DNA of 64,000 bases from Deltaproteobacteria bacterium (GTDB lineage Bacteria; Desulfobacterota; Desulfuromonadia; Geobacterales; Pseudopelobacteraceae): contig JACPFJ010000001.1 of assembly GCA_016182975.1 (NCBI GenBank), positions 1 through 64,000 on the forward strand, given 5' to 3'. This document shows positions 34,968 through 43,569 of the stretch, piece after piece. The translations under genes were made by a program, and so were the position numbers. The first letter of the stretch is position 1. Every line of letters begins with the position of its first letter. Under the pieces are notes generated by a model. That model did not search any database, was not told the origin of the DNA, and worked only from the letters and a program-made list of their open reading frames with translations.

Positions 34968-36662
34968 TCACACCCCCATGTGCCTGTACACCGTGCGGCG
35001 GCTGATGCCGAGGAGGCGCGCGGCGCGGCTCTTGTTGCCGTCGGTCATGGCGAGGGCTTCCTCAAGGGTGAGATCCTTCTTGGGGGGTGAGCGGTCGAAA
35101 GCGGGTGCAGCGCCGTGCCGTGCGATATCTAGCAGGTCCTGCGGCAGGTCTCCCATGGTGATGATATCGGAGCGGCAGAGGATGCAGGCGTGTTCGATGG
35201 CATGCTCAAGCTCGCGCACGTTGCCCGGCCAGTCATGCCGGAAGAACAGGGCCATGACATCATCCGAGAAGGCACGGTAGGGTCTGTCGAACTTGGCGCT
35301 GAATTTACGCAGGAAATGCTCCGCGAGGAGCGGCAGGTCGTCGAGGCGCTCTTTCAGCGCCGGGAGTACTATGCGGACGACGTTGAGGCGGTAGTAGAGA
35401 TCCTGGCGAAAGGTCCCCTGGCGCACCTTTTCCGCCAGATCCTGGTTGGTGGCGGCGATCACGCGCACATCGACCGCGATGGGGGTGGAATCGCCGACCC
35501 GTTCGATCACCAGCTCCTGAAGCACCCTGAGCAGCCTCATCTGCATGGCGGGGGAGATATCCCCGATCTCGTCGAGGAAGATCGTGCCCCCCTCCGCCTT
35601 CTGGAAGCGCCCGGTCTTGGTGGCGATTGCGCCGGTGAAGGCGCCGCGGACATGGCCGAACAGCTCGCTCTCCAGGAGATGTTCGGACAGGGCCGAACAG
35701 TTCACCTTGATCATCGGCCCGTTTTTTCGCGCCCCGCAGGCATGCAGCGCGGCAGCCACCAGCTCTTTGCCGGTGCCGCTGGCGCCGTTGATCAGCACCG
35801 TAGTGCTGACATCGGCCAGCGCCTCGATAAGGGCGTACAGTTTCTGCATACTCTGGGTACGTCCGATGATGGCATGGAATCGGCCGCGCTGCTGGAGCGT
35901 CCGCTCCAAGGTGTCCAGCCGCGTCTCATCCCTGATTACCGCCACCGCTCCCTTGACGGTGCCGTCCGCTTCCATCACCGGCGTGGCGGTGAAGTTCAGC
36001 ACGCGGGTGACGCCGTCCGGCCTGCGGCATTCGAAGCGTTTCAACTCCTGGGGAAGGGCACTGCGCAGGCTTTCCAGCAGGGCCGTCCGGCAGACCCCGC
36101 CGCAGCCGAAATCGATGGCAGTGACAGGGGAACCCATCTGCTCCTCCGTGTATCCGCAGGCGGCCCCGGCCGCTGAATTGAACTGGATCAGCCGCCCGCT
36201 GCTGTCGACCATGACGATTGCGTCCGACACGCTGCGGAAGATGGCGTCCAGATTGGCCCGGTTGCGCTCCCTCTCGTCGGCCAACTGCTTGCTCTTCAGG
36301 GCGTGACGGGCCACGCTCACGAGCGTCTCGTGCCTGACCGGCTTGGTGATGTAATCGAACGCGCCCAGACGGACGGTTTCCGCGGCGGATTCCACATCGG
36401 GCCTGCCGGTGATCATGATGACCCGGGTATTGCGGGCGTGCTCCCTGATATCGCGCAACAGGTCGATGCCGTTCGAACCCTGGAGGATGATATCCACGAA
36501 CGCCAGGTCATACTCCCGCTCCCGCAGCAACTCCAGTGCTTGCTCCCGCGTCGCCGCCGACTCGACTGCGAACCCTTCCTCCCTGAGCAGGCAGCTCAAG
36601 GTGAACCTCAAGCCCTCTTCATCGTCAACAATCAATACCAGCGGCTTTGCCTGCAAACTCAT
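34968..36662 (-). CDS. Sigma-54-dependent response regulator (REC-PAS-AAA+-HTH)
   Basis: 564 aa from ATG 36662 (GAGG 8 bases upstream). Receiver: LVLIVDDEEGLRFTL, Asp in LAFVDIILQGSNG, Lys in YITKPVRHETL. A PAS domain (about 145-260, SVSDAIVMVDSSGRLIQFNS). AAA+ domain: Walker A INGASGTGKELVAAAL, intact sigma-54 loop GAFTGA, Walker B GGTIFLDEIGD, arginine region FRQDLYYRLNVVRI. C-terminal Fis-type HTH: SRAARLLGISRRTVYRHM. It is an activator of sigma-54 promoters, and the best candidate target is the cheW-mcp promoter 170 bases downstream of its stop. Confidence 0.95.
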   Translation of the reverse strand: MSLQAKPLVLIVDDEEGLRFTLSCLLREEGFAVESAATREQALELLREREYDLAFVDIILQGSNGIDLLRDIREHARNTRVIMITGRPDVESAAETVRLGAFDYITKPVRHETLVSVARHALKSKQLADERERNRANLDAIFRSVSDAIVMVDSSGRLIQFNSAAGAACGYTEEQMGSPVTAIDFGCGGVCRTALLESLRSALPQELKRFECRRPDGVTRVLNFTATPVMEADGTVKGAVAVIRDETRLDTLERTLQQRGRFHAIIGRTQSMQKLYALIEALADVSTTVLINGASGTGKELVAAALHACGARKNGPMIKVNCSALSEHLLESELFGHVRGAFTGAIATKTGRFQKAEGGTIFLDEIGDISPAMQMRLLRVLQELVIERVGDSTPIAVDVRVIAATNQDLAEKVRQGTFRQDLYYRLNVVRIVLPALKERLDDLPLLAEHFLRKFSAKFDRPYRAFSDDVMALFFRHDWPGNVRELEHAIEHACILCRSDIITMGDLPQDLLDIARHGAAPAFDRSPPKKDLTLEEALAMTDGNKSRAARLLGISRRTVYRHMGV

Positions 36663-36810
36663 CGATGCACCTCGCGTCGCTTTTGAACGGAACCCTTTAT
36701 AGCATAATTTTTCGGCACGGGAACACATCATATACCGACCCACGGCATAGTATTATTGACCTTGCGGGGATAATGGTTTAACTTGATTAAAATATGCGCG
36801 AGGTTTCGTT

Positions 36811-37278
36811 ATGGACCGCCCCTCATGGGACCAGTATTTCATGGACATAACCCGCCTGGTGGCCACCCGCTCCACCTGCCTGCGACGGCAGGTCGGGGCC
36901 GTTCTCGTCAAGGGGCGCAACATCCTGGCCACCGGCTACAACGGCGTTCCCTCCGGCGTCACCCACTGCGATGCCGGCGGTTGCCTGCGGGCGCGGCTGA
37001 ATGTCCCCTCGGGCGAGCGCCACGAACTCTGCCGCGGTCTGCACGCCGAGCAGAACGCCATCATCCAGGCCGCCCGCAACGGCATCAACATCGACGGCTC
37101 CACCCTTTACTGCACCACCATGCCATGCATCATCTGCACCAAGATGATCATCAACGCCGGCATCGGCAAGGTCGTCTTCGCCGAGGGGTATGCCGACGAA
37201 CTGGCGCGGGAGATGATCGCCGAGGCATCCATCGCTGTGGTCCACTTCACGAATGACCACGGGGGTGAGACCCCGTGA
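36811..37278 (+). CDS. dCMP deaminase-family protein (ComEB-like)
   Basis: 155 aa. Zinc deaminase motifs: His-Ala-Glu in [15 protein letters not shown] and PCxxC in [14 protein letters not shown]; an additional Cys pair in [11 protein letters not shown] fits dCMP deaminases. Converts dCMP to dUMP for thymidylate synthesis. ATG 36811 follows GAGG. The stop overlaps the nrdR start; dCMP deaminase next to nrdR and rib genes is usual in this group. Confidence 0.92.
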   Translation: MDRPSWDQYFMDITRLVATRSTCLRRQVGAVLVKGRNILATGYNGVPSGVTHCDAGGCLRARLNVPSGERHELCRGLHAEQNAIIQAARNGINIDGSTLYCTTMPCIICTKMIINAGIGKVVFAEGYADELAREMIAEASIAVVHFTNDHGGETP

Positions 37279-37727
37279 AGTGTCCCTTCTGCGGCAACCC
37301 CGACAGCAAGGTTGTCGATTCCCGCCCCGACAAGGGGGGAATAGCCATCCGGCGACGGCGCGAATGTGAGCAGTGTGCCCGTCGCTTCACCACCCACGAG
37401 CGCATCGAGGAGATGCTGCCGCAGGTCTGCAAGAAGGACGGCCGCCGCGAGCCGTTCGACCGCATGAAGATCATCTCAGGCATCAAGAAGGCCTGCGAAA
37501 AGCGCCCCATCCCGGTGGAGGATATCGAGCGCATGGTCGATCGCCTTGAGGCGCGGCTGCAGGAATCGTCGGAGAAGGAGGTCTCCACCACCAGTATCGG
37601 CGAGTGGATCATGAAGGAGCTGCACGGCATGGACGAGGTGGCCTACGTCCGCTTCGCCTCGGTCTACCGCTCGTTCCGCGACATCGGCGAATTCATGCAG
37701 GAACTGCAGGACCTTTTGAAAAAATAG
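37275..37727 (+). CDS. nrdR: Transcriptional repressor NrdR
   Basis: 150 aa. Zinc ribbon [18 protein letters not shown] ... [16 protein letters not shown], then the ATP-cone. Represses ribonucleotide reductase genes in response to dATP/ATP. The start is GTG 37275, overlapping the upstream TGA (GTGA). The heptamer palindrome begins at its stop codon. Confidence 0.97.
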   Translation: MKCPFCGNPDSKVVDSRPDKGGIAIRRRRECEQCARRFTTHERIEEMLPQVCKKDGRREPFDRMKIISGIKKACEKRPIPVEDIERMVDRLEARLQESSEKEVSTTSIGEWIMKELHGMDEVAYVRFASVYRSFRDIGEFMQELQDLLKK

Positions 37728-37784
37728 GGATCGGGGACTGGTTTCTAAGCCCTTGCCAGTCCCCAGTCCCCATTTACCAGTCCC
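37727..37784. repeat. Heptamer-array palindrome, family C copy 2
   Basis: GGGATCG, GGGACTG, a 16-base spacer, CAGTCCC, CAGTCCC, a 7-base gap, CAGTCCC. It starts on the last base of the nrdR TAG and ends 15 bases before the ribD ATG. Confidence 0.9.
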
Positions 37785-37799
37785 AAAAAGAGAAACGAC

Positions 37800-38868
37800 A
37801 TGACCGCTATAGACACTAAATACATGAAACGTGCACTGACACTGGCCCGCAAGGGTATCGGCCGGACAACGCCCAATCCGGCCGTGGGGTGCGTCATAGT
37901 CAAGGACGGCGGGATCGTCGGCGAGGGGTGGCACAGAAAGGCGGGAACACCCCATGCCGAAGTGCACGCCCTGGCAATGGCCGGCGACGCCGGCCGCGGC
38001 GCCGATGTGTATGTCACACTGGAACCCTGCTGCCACACCGGCCAGACCCCACCGTGCAGCGATGCCCTTATCCGCGCCGGTGTCGGGCGGGTCATCGCCG
38101 GCCTTGCCGACCCGAACCCGCTGGTGGGCGGCGGTCTGCGGCGTGCTTGAAGACGAGTGCCGGGCCATCAACCTGCCATTCTTCAAACATATAACCAGCG
38201 GGCATCCCTATGTGACCTACAAGTGCGCCATGACGCTGGACGGCAAGATCGCCACCGTGACCGGGGAGTCCCGCTGGATCAGTTGCGAGGAATCGAGAAG
38301 ATACGTCCATCGGCTGCGGGCGCGCTGCGATGCGGTCATGGTGGGAGTTGACACCATTATCTCCGACAACCCGCTCCTGACCGTGCGCCACGTCAAGGGG
38401 AGAAATCCCCTGCGGATCATCGTTGACAGCCATCTGCGCACACCGACCAGTGTCGAGATACTGAGCGGCCCGATGGCCAGGAAGACCATCATCGCCACGA
38501 CGGAGACGAACCCGCACATCCACCGCCGCTACCAGCAAAGCGGCGCCTCCTTGCTGGTCTGCCGCCAGGTCGACGGCAGGGTGGACCTGCACGACCTGTG
38601 GGGACAACTGGGGTCGCGAGGTATCCAGTCCATCCTCCTGGAGGGGGGGAGCAGGCTGGCTGGCGAGGCCCTGGCGCAGGGCCTTATCGACGAATGCATC
38701 TTCTTCTTCGCCCCCAAGGTGATCGGCAGTGACGGCTTTTCTCCCTTTGCCATCACCGGCGTGACCAGCATGGAACGCGCCCTCCCCTTCAAGGCAATCG
38801 AGGCGCGGCGTATCGGGGATGACATCCTCGTGACCGCGCGCCCGGAGAAACCATGTTTACCGGCCTGA
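37800..38868 (+). pseudogene. ribD: RibD (deaminase/reductase), frame broken by internal deletion
   Basis: Bifunctional enzyme of riboflavin synthesis. Frame 1 (37800-38150) holds the deaminase: HAEVHALAMAGDA and the zinc site LEPCCHTGQTPPCSDALI, ending at VGGGLRRA then TGA. Homology resumes at once in another frame (from about 38138, VCGVLEDECRAINLPFFKHI) with the reductase (LDGKIATVTGESRWI, VMVGVDTIISDNP, LLEGGSRLAGEAL) to 38868. About 10 residues found in relatives (after GGGLRR and before CGVLEDE) are missing and the frame shifts. RibD is needed for flavin synthesis, so a sequence error is likely; otherwise two separate proteins could be made. Confidence 0.85.
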
Positions 38869-39494
38869 TCGAGGATACGGGACGGGTGCTCTCCATTGAA
38901 CGTCGCGGCGACGCGGGCGTGGTACGGGTCGAGACCTCCCTGGAGCTGGACGGGATCGCCATCGGCGATTCGGTGGCCGTCAACGGCTGTTGCCTGACCG
39001 TCACCGCCAAGGGCGGCGCCGCGCTGACCTTTGACGTCTCGCCGGAGACCATCGCCAGGACCACCTACCGCTCCATCAGGGCCGGGAGCAGCGTCAACCT
39101 GGAGCGGGCGCTTTGCCTGGGGGAACGGCTCGGTGGCCATATCGTCAGCGGCCACATCGACTGCTGTGCCAGACTCGCGCGGCTGGAGACACGCTCCGGC
39201 AACCGCACCCTCGATTTCTCCCTGCCGGGGGAGCATGCCCGCTACCTGGTGGAAAAGGGGTCGGTGGCGATTGACGGCATCAGCCTGACCGTGAACGCGG
39301 TCACCGCAAACGGTTTCTCCGTCAACATCATCCCGCACACCTTTGCCAGGACCACCCTGGCAGGCCTGAACATAGGGGATGAGGTCAACATCGAGACCGA
39401 CATCATCGGCAAATACGTGGAACGTCTGACGCAACCGTGGAAAACCGGCAAAGGCCTGAGCATGAGGACCCTCGCCGAGAACGGATTCATCTAG
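38853..39494 (+). CDS. ribE: Riboflavin synthase, alpha chain
   Basis: 213 aa. Two lumazine-binding barrels: [69 protein letters not shown], then the second repeat [11 protein letters not shown]-like ([13 protein letters not shown]) and [20 protein letters not shown]. Turns two 6,7-dimethyl-8-ribityllumazine into riboflavin. The start overlaps the end of ribD by 16 bases. Confidence 0.96.
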   Translation: MFTGLIEDTGRVLSIERRGDAGVVRVETSLELDGIAIGDSVAVNGCCLTVTAKGGAALTFDVSPETIARTTYRSIRAGSSVNLERALCLGERLGGHIVSGHIDCCARLARLETRSGNRTLDFSLPGEHARYLVEKGSVAIDGISLTVNAVTANGFSVNIIPHTFARTTLAGLNIGDEVNIETDIIGKYVERLTQPWKTGKGLSMRTLAENGFI

Positions 39495-39564
39495 GGACTG
39501 GGGATTCGGGACCAGGGACTGGTAACGTCATAAAACCAATCCCCAATCCCTAGTCCCCAGTCCC
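39494..39564. repeat. Heptamer-array palindrome, family C copy 3
   Basis: GGGACTG, GGGATTC, GGGACCA, GGGACTG (39494-39521), then CAATCCC, CAATCCC, TAGTCCC, CAGTCCC (39537-39564). It starts on the last base of the ribE TAG and ends 20 bases before the ribBA ATG. Confidence 0.9.
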
Positions 39565-39584
39565 AATAAAGAAAGGTACACAAA

Positions 39585-40790
39585 ATGTCCGTAGCAACCA
39601 TAGAAGAGGCGATAAAGGATATCCGCCAGGGACGGATGGTCATCCTGGTGGACGACGAGGACCGTGAGAACGAGGGGGATCTGACCATGGCGGCCGAAGC
39701 GGCCACTCCGGAGGCGATCAACTTCATGGCCAGGTACGGCCGCGGGCTGATCTGCCTGACCCTGACGCCGGACAAGTGCGATACGCTGGGGCTGCGGCCG
39801 ATGGTGCGGGACAACACCTCCCCCTTCGAGACCGCCTTCACCGTCTCCATCGAGGCCAAGCGCGGCGTCACCACCGGCATCTCGGCCGCCGACCGGGCCC
39901 ACACCATCCTGACCGCGGTGGCCGACGACGCCTCTCCCGCCGACCTGGTCAGCCCCGGCCACGTCTTTCCCCTGCGGGCCCGCAAGGGGGGCGTACTGGT
40001 CCGCTCCGGCCAGACCGAGGGGTCGGTGGACCTGGCGCGCCTGGCAGGGCTCAAGCCGGCCGGCGTCATCTGCGAGATCATGAACGACGACGGTTCCATG
40101 GCCCGTATGCCCGAGTTGAAGAAGTTCGCCAAGCAGCATGGGATCAAGATCTGCACCGTCGCCGACCTGGTGGCCTACCGCCTGCGGCACGAGCGGCTGG
40201 TGCGCACCGTGGCCGAGGCGCACCTTCCGTCGTCCCACGGCGGAGAGTGGCGGGCCATCGCCTTTGAAAACGATGTGGACAGGCTGGATCACATTGCGCT
40301 GGTCAAGGGGGAGTTCACCAGGGATGAGCCGGTGCTGGTGCGGGTGCACTCCGAGTGCCTGACCGGCGACGTGCTGGGGAGCCGGCGCTGCGACTGCGGC
40401 GAGCAGTTGCACCATGCCATGGAGATGATCGGTCGCGAGGGAAAAGGGGTCATTCTCTACATGCGCCAGGAGGGACGAGGGATCGGGCTGATCAACAAGC
40501 TGCGGGCCTACGAGCTGCAGGACCAGGGGCGCGACACGGTGGAGGCCAACCTGGAGCTCGGCTTCAAGGCCGACCTGCGCGATTACGGCATCGGCGCCCA
40601 GATCCTGCTGGCCCTGGGGATCACCAAGATCCGGCTCTTGACCAACAACCCCAAGAAGCTGATCGGCCTGCAGGGGTACGGCATCGACATCGTCGAACGG
40701 GTCGCCATCGAGACCGAGTCCACCTCAAACAACCGCGAATACCTGGAAACCAAGCGAGACAAGCTGGGGCACCTGCTGGAAAATCTTTAG
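39585..40790 (+). CDS. ribBA: Bifunctional DHBP synthase / GTP cyclohydrolase II
   Basis: 401 aa. RibB half: [54 protein letters not shown]. RibA half: [20 protein letters not shown] (zinc cysteines), [48 protein letters not shown]. Supplies both precursors of riboflavin. ribH, often next in this order, is not in the window; repeats and queH follow instead. Confidence 0.97.
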   Translation: MSVATIEEAIKDIRQGRMVILVDDEDRENEGDLTMAAEAATPEAINFMARYGRGLICLTLTPDKCDTLGLRPMVRDNTSPFETAFTVSIEAKRGVTTGISAADRAHTILTAVADDASPADLVSPGHVFPLRARKGGVLVRSGQTEGSVDLARLAGLKPAGVICEIMNDDGSMARMPELKKFAKQHGIKICTVADLVAYRLRHERLVRTVAEAHLPSSHGGEWRAIAFENDVDRLDHIALVKGEFTRDEPVLVRVHSECLTGDVLGSRRCDCGEQLHHAMEMIGREGKGVILYMRQEGRGIGLINKLRAYELQDQGRDTVEANLELGFKADLRDYGIGAQILLALGITKIRLLTNNPKKLIGLQGYGIDIVERVAIETESTSNNREYLETKRDKLGHLLENL

Positions 40791-40800
40791 AAAGACCCTG

Positions 40801-40859
40801 CTGAATCCGTGATGCCTGATTGGCGGATCGAGCGAAATGCCGGAGTCAATCGCCGCCCA
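40801..40859 (+). repeat. 59-bp dispersed intergenic element, copy 1
   Basis: Begins CTGAATCCGTGATGCCTG, with GATCGAGCGAAATGCCGG in the middle, and ends ATCGCCGCCCA. 52 of 59 bases match the minus-strand copy at 32351-32409. It starts 11 bases after the ribBA stop. Confidence 0.85.
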
Positions 40860-40880
40860 CAGATAACATGCCGGAGGTGT

Positions 40881-40956
40881 AAACCCCTCCAAACCTCCCC
40901 TTATCAGGGGAGGCTTAAAACTTCCCCCCTGACAAGGGGGGATTGAGGGGGGTTGA
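40881..40956. repeat. Dispersed intergenic palindrome, family A copy 2
   Basis: Nearly the same as 3242-3316: AACCCCTCCAAACCTCCCCT, TATCAGGGGAGGCTTAAAAC, CCCCCCTGACAAGGGGGG. The 240-base gap between ribBA and queH holds this and the 59-bp element; no gene is seen. Confidence 0.88.
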
Positions 40957-41032
40957 CCTGAAGCGCCAAGACTTAGGCATTCTAAGCGAGAGAAGCCATG
41001 AAGGCGTCACAGATTCAGGAAGAAGTTTGACG

Positions 41033-41575
41033 ATGAAGATCCTCCTCCACATCTGCTGCGGCCCCTGCGCGCTCTACCCCCTGCGGACCCTGCGGAATAC
41101 CGGCCACGCAGTCACAGGCTTCTTCTACAACCCGAACATCCATCCCTACCAGGAGTATGCCCGCCGTCTAGCGGCGGCTCGTGAGATGGCGGAGCTGGAG
41201 GCACTCCCGCTGATCGTGCGCGACGACTACGACCTGGAGGGTTTCCTGGCCAACGTGGCCGCCGCGCCGCAGAGGCGCTGCGGCTACTGCTACGCCTCGC
41301 GCCTGCGGGCAACGGCGCTCCTGGCGGCCGGGCAGGGTTACGATGCGTTCAGCGCCTCGCTGCTCTACAGCAGGTACCAGCGCCATGACGAGATCAGGGA
41401 GCTGGGGGAGCAACTGGGCCGGGAGCATGGTGTCGTATTTCATTACGAGGACTTTCGTCGGGGATGGCAGGAGGGGATCAGGCTCTCCAAGGAGCTGGGT
41501 CTCTACCGTCAGCAGTACTGCGGCTGCATCTACAGCGAGAAGGAACGCTACATGCCACGGGAGCTCCGTAAATGA
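41033..41575 (+). CDS. queH: Epoxyqueuosine reductase QueH
   Basis: 180 aa. Cysteine motifs of the QueH (DUF208) family: LLHICCGPCALYPL, RRCGYCYASRL and QQYCGCIYSEKER, which hold an Fe-S cluster and metal. Reduces epoxyqueuosine to queuosine in tRNA, replacing QueG. ATG 41033 follows AGGAAGAAG. The stop overlaps the DUF2905 gene (ATGA). Confidence 0.93.
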   Translation: MKILLHICCGPCALYPLRTLRNTGHAVTGFFYNPNIHPYQEYARRLAAAREMAELEALPLIVRDDYDLEGFLANVAAAPQRRCGYCYASRLRATALLAAGQGYDAFSASLLYSRYQRHDEIRELGEQLGREHGVVFHYEDFRRGWQEGIRLSKELGLYRQQYCGCIYSEKERYMPRELRK

Positions 41576-41784
41576 GCGGACTGGGGCGGACTCTGATCAC
41601 CCTGGGGCTGATTATTGCCGCGATCGGCATCGTCATCTCGCTTGCCCCGCGCATCCCCTGGCTGGGAAGGCTGCCGGGCGACATCTACATCAAGAAAGAA
41701 AACTTCAGCTTCTACTTCCCCCTCGGCACCTGCATCCTCATCTCGCTGATCCTGTCTTTCCTTCTGTGGCTGTTCAGGCGCTAG
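41572..41784 (+). CDS. DUF2905 small membrane protein
   Basis: 70 aa. Two membrane helices (LITLGLIIAAIGIVISLA and FPLGTCILISLILSFLLWLF) flanking the conserved LGRLPGDIYIKKENFSFYFP of DUF2905. Function unknown. Translationally coupled to queH. Confidence 0.9.
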   Translation: MSGLGRTLITLGLIIAAIGIVISLAPRIPWLGRLPGDIYIKKENFSFYFPLGTCILISLILSFLLWLFRR

Positions 41785-41822
41785 ATGCAATATCCGGCAA
41801 ATCGCAACTAATCGTGCTAATA

Positions 41823-41859
41823 ACAAAAAAGGCCCGTGTCGCCACGGGCCTTTTTTGTT
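41823..41859. terminator. Bidirectional rho-independent terminator
   Basis: AAAAAAGGCCCGTG, loop TCGC, CACGGGCCTTTTTT. Lies between the DUF2905 gene and the convergent ferredoxin gene and works for both. Confidence 0.92.
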
Positions 41860-41877
41860 GCGTTGCATCAATGCGGA

Positions 41878-42045
41878 TTAGGCATGGATGGCATTCACGG
41901 GACAGGTATCCACGCAAGCGCCGCAGTCGATGCAGGTATCGGCGTCGATAGCACGCTTGTTCCCCTGCTCACTGATGGCGTTCACCGGGCAGGAATCCTC
42001 ACATGCCGCGCAGTTGGTGCAATCGTCGGTAATGGTATGGGCCAC
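41878..42045 (-). CDS. 2[4Fe-4S] ferredoxin
   Basis: 55 aa from GTG 42045, which has AGGAGGTGAAACC directly upstream; the longer frame lacks support. Two clusters: CTNCAACEDSCPVNAI and CIDCGACVDTCPVNAI. A low-potential electron carrier of the clostridial type, common in anaerobes. It lies divergent from ackA. Confidence 0.95.
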   Translation of the reverse strand: MAHTITDDCTNCAACEDSCPVNAISEQGNKRAIDADTCIDCGACVDTCPVNAIHA

Positions 42046-42097
42046 GGTTTCACCTCCTTCTAAGATTAGCCTTCCTGTTGGAAAACATATAATTAAT

Positions 42098-42126
42098 ATC
42101 ATATACACAGGTTCTTGTCCAGCCAA
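42098..42126 (-). promoter_or_regulatory. Sigma-70-like promoter of the ferredoxin gene
   Basis: On the minus strand TTGGCT, 17 bases, TATGAT, about 50 bases before the GTG start, in an AT-rich gap. Confidence 0.55.
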
Positions 42127-42160
42127 GAAAACCGTTCTGCCATGGATTTCACAAAATGTG

Positions 42161-42189
42161 TTGAATTCGGGACGATCCTATTGTATATA
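42161..42189 (+). promoter_or_regulatory. Sigma-70-like promoter of ackA
   Basis: TTGAAT, 17 bases, TATATA. The leader would be about 90 bases, AT-rich, with no clear fold. Confidence 0.6.
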
Positions 42190-42285
42190 TCAAAAACAGT
42201 TTTATTTTCGCTATGTTATTTAGTCCGGGTATTCGTTTTTTACTGATATTATAAATAAATCTCTGTTTAAAAAAGGGAGGTAACA

Positions 42286-43551
42286 ATGATCATAATGGCA
42301 CTCAACTGCGGCAGCTCTTCCGTCAAATACCAGCTCTTCGACTGGCAAAAGAAGGAGGTGGTGGCCAAGGGAATGGTGGAGCGGGTCATCATCGGCGATT
42401 CGTTCATCATGCACGAGGTCCCCGGCCGCGAAACCTACCATCACGAACAGGATTGCCCCAATCACCAGGCCGCCATCGATCTCCTCATCAAGACCGTAAC
42501 CGACCCGGTGCACGGCGTCCTCAACAGCGTTGACGAAATCTCCGCCGTCGGCCACCGGGTGGTGCATGGCGGCGAGAAGTTCACCTGCTCGGTGAGGATC
42601 GACGAGAATGTCCTCGATGCCGTCAAGGAGGTCCAGCACCTGGCTCCGCTCCACAACCCCCCCAACATCGAGGGGATCGAAGCGGCCCAGACCCTCATGC
42701 CGACCATCCCTCACGTGGCCATCTTCGACACCGCGTTCCACCAGACCATGCCGGAACATGCCTACATCTACCCGCTCCCCTATGAATGGTACGAGAAACA
42801 CCAGGTGCGCCGCTACGGATTCCACGGCACCTCGCACCTGTACGTCTCCAAGCGCGCCGCCGTGCTGCTGGGCAAGCCGGCCTCTCAGTGCAACATCATC
42901 ACCATGCACATCGGCAACGGTGTGTCGCACAGCGCCATCAAGAACGGCGTCTCCGTGGATACCACCATGGGACTGACCCCGCTGGAGGGGGCGGTCATGG
43001 GCACCCGTTGCGGCGACATCGATCCGGCCATTCCGGCCTTCATGATGCAGAAGGAAAACCTCTCCGCCAAGGAGATCGACAGCATCCTCAACAAGAAGAG
43101 CGGCGTGATCGGCGTCACCGGCCGCTTTACCGACCGCCGCGACGTGATCGAACATGCCAACAACGGTGACCGGCGCTGCAAGCTGGCCCTGGAGATCGAG
43201 GCCTACCGGCTGAAGAAGTACATCGGCGCCTTCATGGCCGCCGTCGGCAAACTGGACGCCGTGGTCTTCACCGCCGGGGTGGGCGAAATGGGTGCGCCGA
43301 TCCGCGAGAAGGCGATCGAGGGGCTTGAGCACATCGGCATCAACCTCGACCGCGAGCGCAACAAGGGCGCCATGACCCGCAAGCGGGAGACCCTGATCAC
43401 CACCGACGACTCGCCGGTCAAGGTCTTCGTCATCCCCACCGACGAGGAACTGGTCTTCACCGAGGACGTGGTCGCCATCCTGGACGGCACCTACACCGAC
43501 CACATGAACTTCGAGTACTCCTTCGCCAAGCCGGACTTCGTCCGGAAATAG
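42286..43551 (+). CDS. ackA: Acetate kinase
   Basis: 421 aa. Interconverts acetate plus ATP and acetyl phosphate plus ADP. MALNCGSSSVKYQLFDW, GHRVVHGGEKFT, FDTAFHQTMPEHAYIYPLPY, RRYGFHGTSHLYVSKRA, HIGNGVSHSAIKNGVSVDTT and FTAGVGEMGAPIREKA are the family motifs. ATG 42286 follows AGGGAGGTAACA. In related genomes pta is often adjacent; it is not in this window. A group II intron lies between the stop codon and the likely original terminator. Confidence 0.97.
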   Translation: MIIMALNCGSSSVKYQLFDWQKKEVVAKGMVERVIIGDSFIMHEVPGRETYHHEQDCPNHQAAIDLLIKTVTDPVHGVLNSVDEISAVGHRVVHGGEKFTCSVRIDENVLDAVKEVQHLAPLHNPPNIEGIEAAQTLMPTIPHVAIFDTAFHQTMPEHAYIYPLPYEWYEKHQVRRYGFHGTSHLYVSKRAAVLLGKPASQCNIITMHIGNGVSHSAIKNGVSVDTTMGLTPLEGAVMGTRCGDIDPAIPAFMMQKENLSAKEIDSILNKKSGVIGVTGRFTDRRDVIEHANNGDRRCKLALEIEAYRLKKYIGAFMAAVGKLDAVVFTAGVGEMGAPIREKAIEGLEHIGINLDRERNKGAMTRKRETLITTDDSPVKVFVIPTDEELVFTEDVVAILDGTYTDHMNFEYSFAKPDFVRK

Positions 43552-43569
43552 CGGATTGGTACCATACCA

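Noticed and set aside
40801-40859. GEMM-type cyclic dinucleotide riboswitch
   Set aside because: The conserved GEMM core sequences are absent; the match to 32351 shows a different element.
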